Shown: positions 56,686-64,000 of the stretch, in pieces
How positions within the stretch are numbered: the stretch's first letter is position 1
How the letters are laid out: every line of letters starts with the position of its first letter
DNA from: Pseudomonas tumuqii
GTDB taxonomy: Bacteria > Pseudomonadota > Gammaproteobacteria > Pseudomonadales > Pseudomonadaceae
Reading direction: 5' to 3'
Assembly (NCBI RefSeq): GCF_013184545.1
Contig: NZ_JAAOJA010000001.1
Location: forward strand, 682,001 to 746,000
DNA: 64,000 nucleotides
Notes under the pieces: generated by a model
What the model was told of the DNA's origin: nothing
Seen by the model: only the letters and a program-made list of their open reading frames with translations
The model's database searches: none
Made by a program: the position numbers and the translations under genes

Positions 56686-56955
56686 ATGACCGAGCCCGAT
56701 TCCGCCGCGCTTCCCGAAGTCCGCCAGGTCAACCCTGGTGAAACCCATCTGCTATGCCGCTGCGGGCGCTCGACCGCGCTTCCCGATTGCTCTGCCGGTT
56801 GTGCCGAAGGCCTGCGCCTGGAACCCGTGCGTCAGCAATTTCTTCTCCTCTGCCGCTGTGGCCGATCGCAGCGCCTACCTTACTGCGACGGCAGTCACAA
56901 TCCGCCGGCCGAAGGCCTGAAAGCGCGTTGGCGCCGCTTCGCCATGGGTGATTAA
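56686..56955 (+). CDS. Small double-CDGSH iron-sulfur domain protein
   Basis: 89 residues with two MitoNEET-type motifs C-x-C-x2-[ST]-x3-P-x-C. Site 2 is canonical: C56, C58, C67 and H71 (CRCGRSQRLPYCDGSH). Site 1 is C24, C26, C35, but the DGSH part reads SAGC, so C39 stands where His would be. The second cluster should be [2Fe-2S] with three Cys and one His; the first would have four Cys if it forms. The function is unknown; CDGSH proteins are redox or cluster-transfer proteins. The ATG at 56686 abuts a repeat hairpin and has no clear ribosome site. Confidence 0.85.
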   Translation: MTEPDSAALPEVRQVNPGETHLLCRCGRSTALPDCSAGCAEGLRLEPVRQQFLLLCRCGRSQRLPYCDGSHNPPAEGLKARWRRFAMGD

Positions 56956-57130
56956 GCCGCCTCGGCTTATGGCCAATTGCTCTAATCAGGAAATGGATGA
57001 TCCGCCATTCTGGCGCTCCAATGCAGAGTTGCGAACTAGGCCACGCGAAAGCGATGAGGCAAAATGCCATTATCGCTTTGGCAGAGCGGCTTAAGGTTGC
57101 TGTATTCGTCGATGCATTATGGAGAACTCG

Positions 57131-57448
57131 ATGTACAAGCTGTGTTTCTATGTCCCGCAAGGCCATCTGGAAGAGGTGAAGGCTGCGGTCTTCGCCGCGG
57201 GGGCCGGGCGTGTCGGCCAGTACGACAGCTGCTGCTGGCAGGTGTTGGGCAAGGGCCAGTTCCGCCCGCTGCAGGGCAGTGAGCCGTTCCTCGGCCAACT
57301 CGGCCACGTCGAGGAGGTGGCGGAGTGGAAGGTGGAGCTGGTGGTGGCCGACGAGCTGATCCACGACGTGGTCAAGGCCATGAAGAAGACGCATCCCTAC
57401 CAGACGCCGGCGTTCGATGTGTGGCGCCTGTCCGACCTGCAGTTCTGA
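57131..57448 (+). CDS. YqfO/NIF3 N-terminal-like (CutA-fold) protein
   Basis: 105 residues, MYKLCFYVPQGHLEEVKAAV at the start, then GRVGQYDSCCWQVLGKGQFR and KKTHPYQTPAFDVW near the end. This is the stand-alone form of the domain inserted in bacterial NIF3/YqfO proteins, related in fold to CutA; the molecular role is not known. The ATG at 57131 has GGAGA 6 bases upstream. A strong terminator follows. The 175-base gap before it (56956-57130) shows no recognisable feature. Confidence 0.88.
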   Translation: MYKLCFYVPQGHLEEVKAAVFAAGAGRVGQYDSCCWQVLGKGQFRPLQGSEPFLGQLGHVEEVAEWKVELVVADELIHDVVKAMKKTHPYQTPAFDVWRLSDLQF

Positions 57449-57463
57449 ACGATTTTCCATGAC

Positions 57464-57490
57464 AAAAGCCCCGGCACTGCCGGGGCTTTT
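57464..57490. terminator. Bidirectional terminator after the YqfO-like gene
   Basis: AAAAGCCCCGGC, loop ACT, GCCGGGGCTTTT: a perfect 12-bp stem with A and T runs on both sides. On the minus strand it sits just after the stop codon of the gene remnant at 57501-57555. Confidence 0.93.
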
Positions 57491-57500
57491 GCGTTTCCGC

Positions 57501-57555
57501 TTACTGCAGGTGCTGCTTCAGCTCGGCGCCGGCCTGACGCATGGCGGCCTGCGCG
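57501..57555 (-). pseudogene. 3' remnant of a minus-strand gene
   Basis: Reading minus, the codons just before a TAA at 57501-57503 give AQAAMRQAGAELKQHLQ, with strong third-position G/C and a helical look, ending right before a good terminator. Upstream of about 57555 the frame runs into unrelated repeat-like DNA. This looks like the last 17-18 codons of a deleted gene still attached to its terminator. I do not recognise the family. Confidence 0.4.
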
Positions 57556-57586
57556 CCGACCGATTACCTCGAGCAACCCGCGATCC

Positions 57587-57640
57587 GTAGGCGTTCACTC
57601 GCCGCAGGCCGTGCACCATGGTTCATCGGCGCCGCGCAAA
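57587..57640. repeat. Interspersed intergenic repeat, copy 2
   Basis: CGTAGGCGTTCACTCGCCGC then AGGCCGTGCACC and ATCGGCG match the copy at 764-815 with few differences. It lies next to the gene remnant and may mark the deletion point. The rest of 57641-57761 shows nothing I can name. Confidence 0.45.
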
Positions 57641-57761
57641 AGCTGGCGGGCTGTCGCTGCGCTCCGAACGGATCGCCGCCCGGACCGCCCATGACTCGTC
57701 ACAACGCCTTGGCTCAGAATCTCAGGGAACGACTAAACGCATCGACCACTGGATGGGCGTT

Positions 57762-58190
57762 TCACACAGCGACGTTCAGGCGCACCTCGATGTTGCCGCG
57801 GGTGGCGTTGGAGTACGGGCAGACCTGGTGGGCAGCAGCGACCAGTTCATCGGCGGCGGCCTGTTCGAGGCCCGGCAGGCTGACGTCGAGTTCTACTTCC
57901 AGGCCGAAACCACCAGGGATCTGGCCGATACCGACCTTGCCGGTGATCGAGGTGTCTGCCGGCAGGGCCAGTTTCTTCTGGCTGGCGACGAATTTCAGCG
58001 CACCGATGAAGCAGGCCGAGTAGCCGGCAGCGAACAGCTGTTCCGGGTTGGTCGCTGCGCCGCCCTGGCCGCCCAGTTCGCGCGGGGTGGTCAGTTTCAC
58101 GTCGAGGATGCCGTCGGAAGAAACGGCGCGGCCGTCACGGCCTCCGGTGGCGGTGGCGGTAGCGGTGTAGAGGGCCTTGATGGGGTGCAT
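57762..58190 (-). CDS. ohr: Organic hydroperoxide resistance protein Ohr
   Basis: Thiol peroxidase of the OsmC/Ohr family that reduces organic hydroperoxides. 142 residues with the two redox cysteines C60 ([12 protein letters not shown]) and C124 ([13 protein letters not shown]), and the family start [20 protein letters not shown]. The ATG at 58190 follows TGGAGAC. ohrR lies 229 bases away in the same direction upstream, with a shared operator-like motif. Confidence 0.97.
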   Translation of the reverse strand: MHPIKALYTATATATGGRDGRAVSSDGILDVKLTTPRELGGQGGAATNPEQLFAAGYSACFIGALKFVASQKKLALPADTSITGKVGIGQIPGGFGLEVELDVSLPGLEQAAADELVAAAHQVCPYSNATRGNIEVRLNVAV

Positions 58191-58225
58191 GGGGATGTCT
58201 CCAGATTAATTTTGCGGTTTAAATG

Positions 58226-58286
58226 TTTGCGCACTAAGTAAGTGCGTGATCAGAAATTTAGTGCGATTAAGTTTAGCGCGCAAGAT
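58226..58286 (-). promoter_or_regulatory. Probable OhrR operator region upstream of ohr
   Basis: TTTAGCGCGCAAGAT (58272-58286) is almost the same as GTTAGCGCGCAAGATT upstream of ohrR. Nearer the gene, CGCACT and AGTGCG (58230-58235, 58241-58246) form an inverted repeat, and TTAGTGCGATTAAG lies between. No second pair like these is seen elsewhere in the window. Confidence 0.55.
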
Positions 58287-58419
58287 ATATGTAAGATTAA
58301 ATAGTTATAGGTATTTGTATGTTCTGGAATAAGCCAGGCTGGGCGCGGATTTCAGGCGGGGGCGGGTCGGGGCAGAGGCAAGGGGGGGCGCCCGACGCTC
58401 GGGTGCGCCGGTACCAGGG

Positions 58420-58869
58420 TCAGATCGACTGTTGTAGCTTGTCGCGCAGGGCCAGCACTTCCTTTTTGAGCGCCATCAGCTCGGCCGTGCTGTGCCCGCT
58501 GGCCTCGACTATGCAAGCGGGGAAGCGCTCGGCCTGCTGCTGCAGGGCGCGGCCCCGTTCGGTCAGGTACAGCTCGACCACGCGCTCATCAACGCTGCTG
58601 CGGGTGCGCTTGAGCAGGCCTTCGGCTTCCAGGCGCTTGAGCAGTGGCGTCAGCGAGCCGGGGTCGGTCAGCAGACGGGCGCTGATCTCGCCGACGGTGA
58701 TGCCGTCGCGTTCCCACAGCACCAGCATGGCCAGGTATTGCGGGTAGGTCAGGCCGATACTCTGCAACAGCGGCTTGTAGGCCTTGGTCATCAGCAGGGA
58801 GGTCGAATACAGGGCGAAGCACAGCTGGTTGTCCAGCAATAGCGCGGCGCAGGTTTGCGGCTGTGTCAT
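58420..58869 (-). CDS. ohrR: MarR-family organic peroxide sensor OhrR
   Basis: Repressor of ohr, released on oxidation of its reactive cysteine. 149 residues: N-terminal cysteine C17 in [13 protein letters not shown] (the sensing cysteine position), a winged helix ([20 protein letters not shown]), and a second cysteine C119 near the C-terminus, as in two-cysteine OhrR of Xanthomonas. The ATG at 58869 gives [15 protein letters not shown]. Its target ohr is the next gene downstream on the same strand. Confidence 0.95.
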   Translation of the reverse strand: MTQPQTCAALLLDNQLCFALYSTSLLMTKAYKPLLQSIGLTYPQYLAMLVLWERDGITVGEISARLLTDPGSLTPLLKRLEAEGLLKRTRSSVDERVVELYLTERGRALQQQAERFPACIVEASGHSTAELMALKKEVLALRDKLQQSI

Positions 58870-58904
58870 GGGGCGGTCCCGCGATCAGGTGATTGGCACA
58901 ACAA

Positions 58905-58920
58905 GTTAGCGCGCAAGATT
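58905..58920 (-). promoter_or_regulatory. Probable OhrR autoregulatory site
   Basis: GTTAGCGCGCAAGATT, 36-51 bases upstream of the ohrR start, repeats the motif found upstream of ohr. Confidence 0.55.
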
Positions 58921-59043
58921 AGCGTGTGCAAATATTTGCGGACGCGACGCGTACCAGCTGACGGGTGGGGTTGGCCGAAATCCAACGTCGAGTGAACGGT
59001 GCAAGCGCCAAGTCATGATCTGCAGGAGAAGGGCGTGCGACCT

Positions 59044-59547
59044 TCAGGGCCTGATCTCGATCAAGGTGCCGTCCTTGACCAGCTTCCAGATTTCGCGCAT
59101 GTCGTCGTTTTTCAGGGCGATGCAGCCTTCGGTCCAGTCCAGGGTGTGGAAGAACCACTCCGGATATTCCTCATCCAGCGGCGTGCCGTGAATCATGATC
59201 ATGCCGCCCGGGGACACGCCTTGTTCGCGGGCGTGGGCCTGGTCGCGGGCATTGGGGTAGGAGATGTGCAGGGACAGTTGGTATTTCTCGCTGGTCCTGC
59301 GCCAGTCGATCCAATAGATGCCTTCCGGTGTGCGCAGGTCGCCCTCGCGCCGTTTGGCGCCGTTGGCCTGTTTGCCGAGGGACACGCGGTAGGATTTGAG
59401 TGTTTCGCCGCGGCTGATCAGGTGCAGTCGGCGTTCCGATTTGACCACCAGCACCTTGTCGATCGACGGGGCGTTCTGCAAGGGCGTAGCAGTGGCGTGC
59501 ACATTAGCGGTAAGGGATAGGCAGAGCAGAATGAACAACCAGCGCAT
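59044..59547 (-). CDS. L,D-transpeptidase (YkuD family), exported
   Basis: 167 residues with a signal peptide (MRWLFILLCLSLTANVHA) and a YkuD catalytic domain. H120 (GGMIMIHGTP) and the catalytic cysteine C142 (DWTEGCIALKNDDM) are present; the usual S-x-G-C reads T-E-G-C. In the YafK-like group these proteins cross-link or trim peptidoglycan or attach lipoproteins. I start at ATG 59547, since a longer frame to 59592 would overlap the next gene and hide the signal peptide. Confidence 0.9.
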   Translation of the reverse strand: MRWLFILLCLSLTANVHATATPLQNAPSIDKVLVVKSERRLHLISRGETLKSYRVSLGKQANGAKRREGDLRTPEGIYWIDWRRTSEKYQLSLHISYPNARDQAHAREQGVSPGGMIMIHGTPLDEEYPEWFFHTLDWTEGCIALKNDDMREIWKLVKDGTLIEIRP

Positions 59548-59566
59548 CGGAACGGTATCCCAGGGA

Positions 59567-60124
59567 TCAATGAACTTTCTTGTGGTGCGCACGCAAGGCT
59601 TCCAGCGGCTCGTTGCGTACCGGGTAGACGTGCTGCTGCCGGTCAGCGAAGTAGCATTCTAAGGTACGCCCGACAGTCGGGAAAGCCAGCTCCGACCAGG
59701 GAATCTCGGATTCCTCGAATAGCTGCACCTCGAGGCTCTCTTCGCCGACGGCAAAATTCAGGTCAACCAGTTCGGCGCGGAAGAACAGGTACACCTGATT
59801 GATGTGCGGCAGGTCGAACAGGGTATAGAGGCTCAGGTCGCGTACTCGGGCGCAGGCTTCCTCGTGGGTTTCGCGCGCAGCGGCCTGCTCCAGGGTTTCA
59901 CCGTTCTCCATGAAGCCGGCCGGCAGGGTCCAGTAGCCGCGGCGCGGTTCTATGGCGCGGCGGCACAGCAGTACGCGCTGGCCCCACACCGGCAGGCAGC
60001 CCGCGACTATGCGCGGGTTCTGGTAATGAATGGTGTGGCAGTGCTCGCACACATGGCGCAAGCGGTTGTCGCCCGCGGGGATCATCAGGGTTACAGGGCT
60101 GCCGCACTGGCTGCAGAACTTCAT
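59567..60124 (-). CDS. NUDIX hydrolase with N-terminal zinc ribbon
   Basis: 185 residues. A zinc ribbon (C4, C7, C26, C29) precedes a NUDIX domain whose box is intact: G70-x5-E76-x7-R84-E-x2-E88-E89 ([20 protein letters not shown]). [10 protein letters not shown] resembles NudC-like NADH or ADP-ribose pyrophosphatases, but the substrate cannot be assigned. Located 19 bases before the L,D-transpeptidase gene on the same strand. Confidence 0.92.
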   Translation of the reverse strand: MKFCSQCGSPVTLMIPAGDNRLRHVCEHCHTIHYQNPRIVAGCLPVWGQRVLLCRRAIEPRRGYWTLPAGFMENGETLEQAAARETHEEACARVRDLSLYTLFDLPHINQVYLFFRAELVDLNFAVGEESLEVQLFEESEIPWSELAFPTVGRTLECYFADRQQHVYPVRNEPLEALRAHHKKVH

Positions 60125-60291
60125 GGCGAATCCTCTTTGCTGCCCATATCTTGGCGCGCGAGGGGGCTGGGCGGCAAGCGCGATCAGGTGCTGCCTCGGC
60201 TATCTGAATGATAGTCGCCAGCGTTGCGGGGCTTGGGCCGAGGGTGGCTTTCGTGCAATCATCGAAACAAGAATAAAGACCGAGAATCTCC

Positions 60292-60894
60292 ATGCTGGAC
60301 GAACTGCTCCAACGCGTGCGCGGCTATAACCCGCGTCTTCTGGAGACCGACCGCAACTTCCCCGAGGCGGCGGTGCTGGTTCCGCTCACCCGCAACGACC
60401 AACCGGAAGTGGTGTTGACCCTGCGCGCCAGCGGCCTGTCCACTCACGGCGGCGAGGTGGCTTTTCCCGGCGGTCGACGGGATCCGGAAGATGCCGATCT
60501 GATTCGTACCGCGCTGCGTGAGGCCGAAGAGGAAATCGGCCTGGCGCCGGGACTGGTCGAGGTGGTCGGGCCGCTCAGCACCCTGGTTTCGCGGCACGGC
60601 ATTCAGGTCACGCCCTACGTCGGGCTGGTGCCGGATTACGTCGAATACCTGGCCAACGATGACGAAATCGCCTCGGTGTTCTCGGTGCCCCTGGAGTTCT
60701 TCCGCAGCGATCCGCGCGAGATGACCCATCGCATCGACTACCTCGGGCAGAGCTGGTACGTGCCGAGTTACCGGTATGGCGAATACAAGATCTGGGGGCT
60801 TACGGCGATCATGCTGGTGGAGCTGGTCAACCTGGTCTATGACGCCGATATCAAGCTGCACCAGCCGCCTGAACATTTCATCACGCTCCGCTAA
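60292..60894 (+). CDS. CoA pyrophosphatase-type NUDIX hydrolase
   Basis: 200 residues. The UPF0035 signature is visible, VVLTLRASGLSTHGGEVAFP then GGRRDPED, followed by the NUDIX box end ALREAEEEIGL. This pattern is typical of NudL-type enzymes that hydrolyse CoA to 3',5'-ADP and phosphopantetheine. The ATG at 60292 (MLDELLQRVRGYNPRLLE) fits the family. Gap 60125-60291 to the divergent NUDIX gene holds the promoters but nothing specific. Confidence 0.92.
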   Translation: MLDELLQRVRGYNPRLLETDRNFPEAAVLVPLTRNDQPEVVLTLRASGLSTHGGEVAFPGGRRDPEDADLIRTALREAEEEIGLAPGLVEVVGPLSTLVSRHGIQVTPYVGLVPDYVEYLANDDEIASVFSVPLEFFRSDPREMTHRIDYLGQSWYVPSYRYGEYKIWGLTAIMLVELVNLVYDADIKLHQPPEHFITLR

Positions 60895-60936
60895 TTGCGC
60901 GAAAGCGCACATCAATCGCGAGACGAGGGTCAATCA

Positions 60937-61461
60937 ATGAAATATCGCCTGGGGCAATCCAGCGTCGACGTCCACCCCGAGAGCTGGGTGGCACCGAATG
61001 CCACGCTGGTTGGCAAGGTCAAGCTGGAGCAGGGCGCCAGTGTCTGGTTCGGCGCGGTGTTGCGCGGCGACAACGAGCTGATCCACATCGGCGAGCAGAG
61101 CAACGTGCAGGACGGCACCGTGATGCACACCGACATGGGCTCTCCGCTGACGGTCGGCAAGGGCGTGACCATCGGCCATAACGCCATGCTGCATGGGTGC
61201 ACGGTCGGCGATTACAGCCTGATCGGCATCAATGCGGTGATACTCAACGGTGCGAAAATCGGCAAGTACTGCATCATCGGCGCCAATACCCTGATCGGCG
61301 AAGGCAAGGAAATTCCCGACGGTTCGCTGGTGGTCGGTTCGCCGGGCAAGGTGGTGCGCGAGCTGAGCGAGGCGCAGAAGAACATGCTCGAGGCCAGCGC
61401 TGCGCACTATGTGCACAACGCCCAGCGTTACGCCCGCGACCTGGTCGAGCAGGACGACTGA
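60937..61461 (+). CDS. Gamma-class carbonic anhydrase family protein
   Basis: 174-residue left-handed beta-helix protein of the YrdA/CaiE group. The three zinc histidines are H64 (GTVMHTD), H81 (TIGHNAM) and H86 (MLHGC). The hexapeptide repeats run through the middle. ATG at 60937 follows GAGGGTCAATCA. Its stop overlaps the start of the DUF1289 gene by one base. Catalytic activity is not certain in this group. Confidence 0.93.
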   Translation: MKYRLGQSSVDVHPESWVAPNATLVGKVKLEQGASVWFGAVLRGDNELIHIGEQSNVQDGTVMHTDMGSPLTVGKGVTIGHNAMLHGCTVGDYSLIGINAVILNGAKIGKYCIIGANTLIGEGKEIPDGSLVVGSPGKVVRELSEAQKNMLEASAAHYVHNAQRYARDLVEQDD

Positions 61462-61649
61462 TGGAGCACGAACGCCCCGTCGCCTCGCCCTGCGTGCAGG
61501 TCTGCGCGCTGGACGATGACGACATCTGTATCGGTTGCCAGCGTAACGTTGCCGAAATCACCCGCTGGAGTCGCATGGACAATGCCGAGCGTCGTCAGGT
61601 GTTGCTGCTCTGCCATGCGCGGGCGCAAGCCCAGGGTGTACTGCTCTAA
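61461..61649 (+). CDS. DUF1289 family protein, small Cys-rich
   Basis: 62 residues, beginning at the ATG that overlaps the previous stop (TGATG). Four cysteines, C11, C15, C23 and C26 ([20 protein letters not shown]), define the DUF1289 pattern and probably bind a metal; W36 follows in EITRWSRMD. The function is unknown. Fits an operon with the carbonic-anhydrase-like gene. Confidence 0.92.
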   Translation: MEHERPVASPCVQVCALDDDDICIGCQRNVAEITRWSRMDNAERRQVLLLCHARAQAQGVLL

Positions 61650-61696
61650 CTCCGCCGCCTGGTGGCCTTTCATCCCTGTTAGTTCGAGGAATCCTC

Positions 61697-62878
61697 ATGC
61701 CCCGTATCGGAACCCCATTGTCGCCGAGTGCGACCCGCGTCTTGCTCTGCGGTGCTGGTGAGCTGGGCAAGGAAGTGGTGATCGAACTGCAACGCCTCGG
61801 CGTCGAGGTGATCGCCGTGGATCGCTATGTCAATGCCCCGGCGATGCAGGTGGCGCACCGCAGCCATGTGATCGATATGCTCGATGGTGCGGCGTTGCGT
61901 GCGGTGATCGAGTTGGAGCAGCCGCATTACATCGTTCCCGAGATCGAGGCGATTGCCACGGCGACGCTGGTCGAGCTGGAGAGCGAAGGTTTTACCGTGA
62001 TTCCCAGCGCGCGTGCCGCGCAGTTGACCATGAACCGCGAGGGTATCCGTCGCCTGGCGGCCGAAGAGTTGGGTTTGCCGACCTCGCCTTATCAGTTCGC
62101 CGACTCGCTCGAGGCGTGCCGGGTGGCGGTGCAGCAGATCGGCTTTCCCTGTCTGATCAAGCCGATCATGAGTTCCTCGGGCAAGGGCCAGTCACTGCTG
62201 AAAACCATCGATGACCTGCCGGCGGCCTGGGAGTATGCCCAGGCGGGTGGTCGCGCCGGCAAGGGGCGGGTCATCGTCGAGGGCTTTATCGATTTCGACT
62301 ACGAAATTGCCCTACTGACGGTGCGGCATGCCGGCGGCACCAGCTTCTGTGCGCCGGTCGGCCATCGTCAGGTCAAGGGCGACTATCAGGAATCCTGGCA
62401 GCCGCAGCCGATGAGCGCGAAGGCCCGGGCCGAGGCCGAACGCATTGCCCTGGCCGTCACGGGCTCGCTGGGCGGTCGCGGTCTGTTTGGCGTCGAATTG
62501 TTCGTCAAGGGCGATCGGGTCTGGTTCTGCGAAGTTTCGCCGCGGCCCCACGATACCGGTCTGGTCACCCTGATTTCCCAGGATCTGTCCGAGTTCGCCC
62601 TGCATGCGCGGGCCATACTCGGCCTGCCGATTCCGCTTATTCGTCAGCTCGGCCCCTCCGCTTCGGCGGTGCTACTGGTGCAGGGTGATTCGCAGCAGGT
62701 CAGTTTTGCCAATCTCGGTGCGGCGCTGGCCGAACCGGACACGGCGCTGCGTTTGTTCGGCAAGCCCGAAGTCAGTGGTCAGCGGCGCATGGGCGTGGCC
62801 TTGGCGCGCGATGAGTCGCTGCCGGCGGCGCGGGCCAAGGCCACTCGTGCGGCGCAGGCGGTCAGCGTCGAACTGTGA
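61697..62878 (+). CDS. purT: Phosphoribosylglycinamide formyltransferase 2 (formate-dependent)
   Basis: ATP-grasp enzyme that uses formate instead of formyl-tetrahydrofolate in the third step of purine synthesis. 393 residues with [20 protein letters not shown] at the N-terminus, ATP-grasp stretches [20 protein letters not shown] and [20 protein letters not shown], and [20 protein letters not shown]. The ATG at 61697 follows GAGGAATCCTC. Its stop overlaps the next start (GTGA). Confidence 0.97.
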   Translation: MPRIGTPLSPSATRVLLCGAGELGKEVVIELQRLGVEVIAVDRYVNAPAMQVAHRSHVIDMLDGAALRAVIELEQPHYIVPEIEAIATATLVELESEGFTVIPSARAAQLTMNREGIRRLAAEELGLPTSPYQFADSLEACRVAVQQIGFPCLIKPIMSSSGKGQSLLKTIDDLPAAWEYAQAGGRAGKGRVIVEGFIDFDYEIALLTVRHAGGTSFCAPVGHRQVKGDYQESWQPQPMSAKARAEAERIALAVTGSLGGRGLFGVELFVKGDRVWFCEVSPRPHDTGLVTLISQDLSEFALHARAILGLPIPLIRQLGPSASAVLLVQGDSQQVSFANLGAALAEPDTALRLFGKPEVSGQRRMGVALARDESLPAARAKATRAAQAVSVEL

Positions 62879-63609
62879 GTCCTCTGCGCGCCTATGCCTG
62901 GTGGCTGACTGTGCTGGCGCTGGCGCCCGTGCTGGTGCCGCTGGCCATGCGCACGCGCAGGCAGGCACTCAGGCTGCCGCCGGCCGAAGGTCCGCAGCGC
63001 GGGTTGGCCGGGGCTGACCTGGCGGGCGAGCCATTGCGCTTGCTGGTGGTGGGTGAGTCCACGGTGGTGGGGGTTGGCGTGAGCTGCTTGCGGGCGGCGC
63101 TGGTGGGACAGTTGGCCGAGGCGCTGGCCGTTCGGCAAGGCAGGCCGGTGGCCTGGCGTGCCTGTGGTGAGAATGGCATCACCGCCGCGCAGGCCTGTGA
63201 GCGGTTGTTGCCGCAGGTGCTGGACGAGCCGTTCGATCTGGTGCTGCTGGTCTTCGGCGTCAACGACACCACCCATCTCACTTCGCTGCAGCACTGGCGC
63301 GTTGCGCTAGCCAGCATGGCCGAGGCGTTGGCTCGGCGTGGTGCTCAGGTGGCGTTCAGCGGAGTGCCGCCGCTGCAGCATTTCAGCGCCTTGCCCTGGT
63401 TGTTGCGGCGCGTGCTCGGCATGCGTGCCGCCTTGCTGGATGCCAGCCTGCGCCAGCTCGCCGGGCGCCTCGGGGTGGGGCATCATCCACTGAGCTTGGA
63501 GTTTTCGGCGGAGTTCCTGGCGCCCGACGGTTATCACCCATCGAGCCTCGGTTACCGGATCTGGGCCGATGGCCTGGCGGATAGTGGCCTGTTTGGTCGG
63601 TCCGATTAG
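62875..63609 (+). CDS. SGNH/GDSL-type hydrolase with N-terminal membrane anchor
   Basis: 244 residues. One hydrophobic N-terminal helix ([18 protein letters not shown]) is followed by an SGNH domain: nucleophile S62 (VVGESTV), GVND at 128-131 (FGVNDTTHL) and D218-x2-H221 ([11 protein letters not shown]), so block V is intact. It should be an esterase or lipase of the envelope. GTG start at 62875 overlaps purT by 4 bases, so it is likely co-translated; a role in purine metabolism is not implied. Confidence 0.9.
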   Translation: MSPLRAYAWWLTVLALAPVLVPLAMRTRRQALRLPPAEGPQRGLAGADLAGEPLRLLVVGESTVVGVGVSCLRAALVGQLAEALAVRQGRPVAWRACGENGITAAQACERLLPQVLDEPFDLVLLVFGVNDTTHLTSLQHWRVALASMAEALARRGAQVAFSGVPPLQHFSALPWLLRRVLGMRAALLDASLRQLAGRLGVGHHPLSLEFSAEFLAPDGYHPSSLGYRIWADGLADSGLFGRSD

Positions 63610-63725
63610 TCGATTTTGGCGCCTGAGGCCCGGCTACTGCGTTGCTGCTCCCGGCCATGGCGGACGATGACAGGTCGCAGCAACCTCAGGCATCTGCACT
63701 CGAGTTGCCCCGCTGAACGCAGAGG

Positions 63726-64000
63726 TCACTGGTCTGCTGGTGTTTCGCTCGGCGCCGTGGCGCTGGTCTTCCAGACCCGTACGCTCTTCACCCGATTCTC
63801 CGACGATTGCAGGATTTCCAGGCGGTAAGGGCCGATCTTCAGGCATACGGCGCTGTCGGGAATGCTCTCCAGTGCTTCCGTGATCAGGCCGTTGAGGGTC
63901 TTGGGGCCGTCACAGGGCAGGTGCCAGCCCAGCGTCTTGTTCACTTCGCGGATGTAGGCGGCGCCATCGATGACCTGAGTGCCATCTTCTTGCGGGTGAA
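63726..64000 (-). CDS. CorC/HlyC-type (CNNM-like) transporter-associated protein, C-terminal part
   Basis: Only the last 91 codons are in the window. They form the CorC_HlyC transporter-associated domain: DGAAYIREVNKTLGWHLPCD, then GPKTLNGLITEALESIPDSA and YRLEILQSSENRVKSVRVWK. Full proteins of this family (DUF21 membrane domain, two CBS domains and this domain) are thought to move Mg2+ or Co2+. Its downstream gap 63610-63725 holds nothing clear. Convergent with the SGNH gene. Confidence 0.85.
   Translation of the reverse strand, partial: HPQEDGTQVIDGAAYIREVNKTLGWHLPCDGPKTLNGLITEALESIPDSAVCLKIGPYRLEILQSSENRVKSVRVWKTSATAPSETPADQ

Overview
The window is core chromosome of a GC-rich gammaproteobacterium, almost certainly a Pseudomonas. 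The evidence is the gene order, which I recall as largely that of P. aeruginosa (valS-holC-pepA-lptFG, queA-tgt-yajC-secDF, suhB-trmJ-cysE-isc-ndk-rlmN-pilF-rodZ-ispG-hisS-bamB-der), a cumA-tadA pair, an FpvA/FhuA-type receptor, and GTAGCCCGGATGCAATCCGGG-type intergenic repeats. Species is not resolved; no database was searched. I see no prophage, insertion sequence, CRISPR array, integrase, toxin-antitoxin pair or defence island, so this is not an accessory region.

Layout. 1-9.5 kb: the N-terminal part of an NhaD-type antiporter, then valS, a small conserved protein, holC and pepA on the minus strand, divergent from lptFG (LPS export). An RDD membrane protein and a cold-shock protein follow. 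9.96-17.1 kb: tRNA-Leu(CAA), queA-tgt (queuosine), yajC-secD-secF (protein export), a glycine-zipper envelope protein and suhB. 17.2-25.1 kb: trmJ-cysE, the complete isc operon (iscR-iscS-iscU-iscA-hscB-hscA-fdx-iscX) under an IscR-type promoter, and ndk. 25.1-33.9 kb: rlmN, pilF, rodZ, ispG, hisS, a YfgM-like protein, bamB and der, a tightly packed plus-strand series. rlmN and ispG need iron-sulfur clusters, which the isc operon upstream supplies.

34-45 kb: an aminotransferase/omega-amidase pair, a MerR regulator divergent from an SDR-family enzyme across a MerR-type promoter, leuA preceded by a leucine-rich 25-codon leader reading frame, an isochorismatase-fold hydrolase, an M23 peptidase, xseA, an orphan zinc-ribbon protein, and a TonB-dependent siderophore receptor behind a Fur box. 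45-57 kb: guaB and guaA (GMP synthesis), with guaA flanked on both sides by related palindromic intergenic sequences; cumA and tadA (cumB); mltF; purL; a small double-CDGSH iron-sulfur protein; and a YqfO/NIF3-like protein. 57-64 kb: a gene remnant beside an interspersed repeat, ohr and ohrR sharing an operator-like motif, an L,D-transpeptidase, two NUDIX hydrolases, a gamma-carbonic anhydrase, a DUF1289 protein, purT, an SGNH hydrolase, and the C-terminus of a CorC/HlyC-type protein.

The most interesting points are small ones: a CDGSH protein whose first cluster site appears to have four cysteines, the putative leuA leader peptide, the MerR/SDR promoter, the matched repeats around guaA, an isc terminator whose loop is the likely ndk -10 box, and a leucine at the type-1 copper axial position of CumA. 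I did not find a convincing new multi-gene system.
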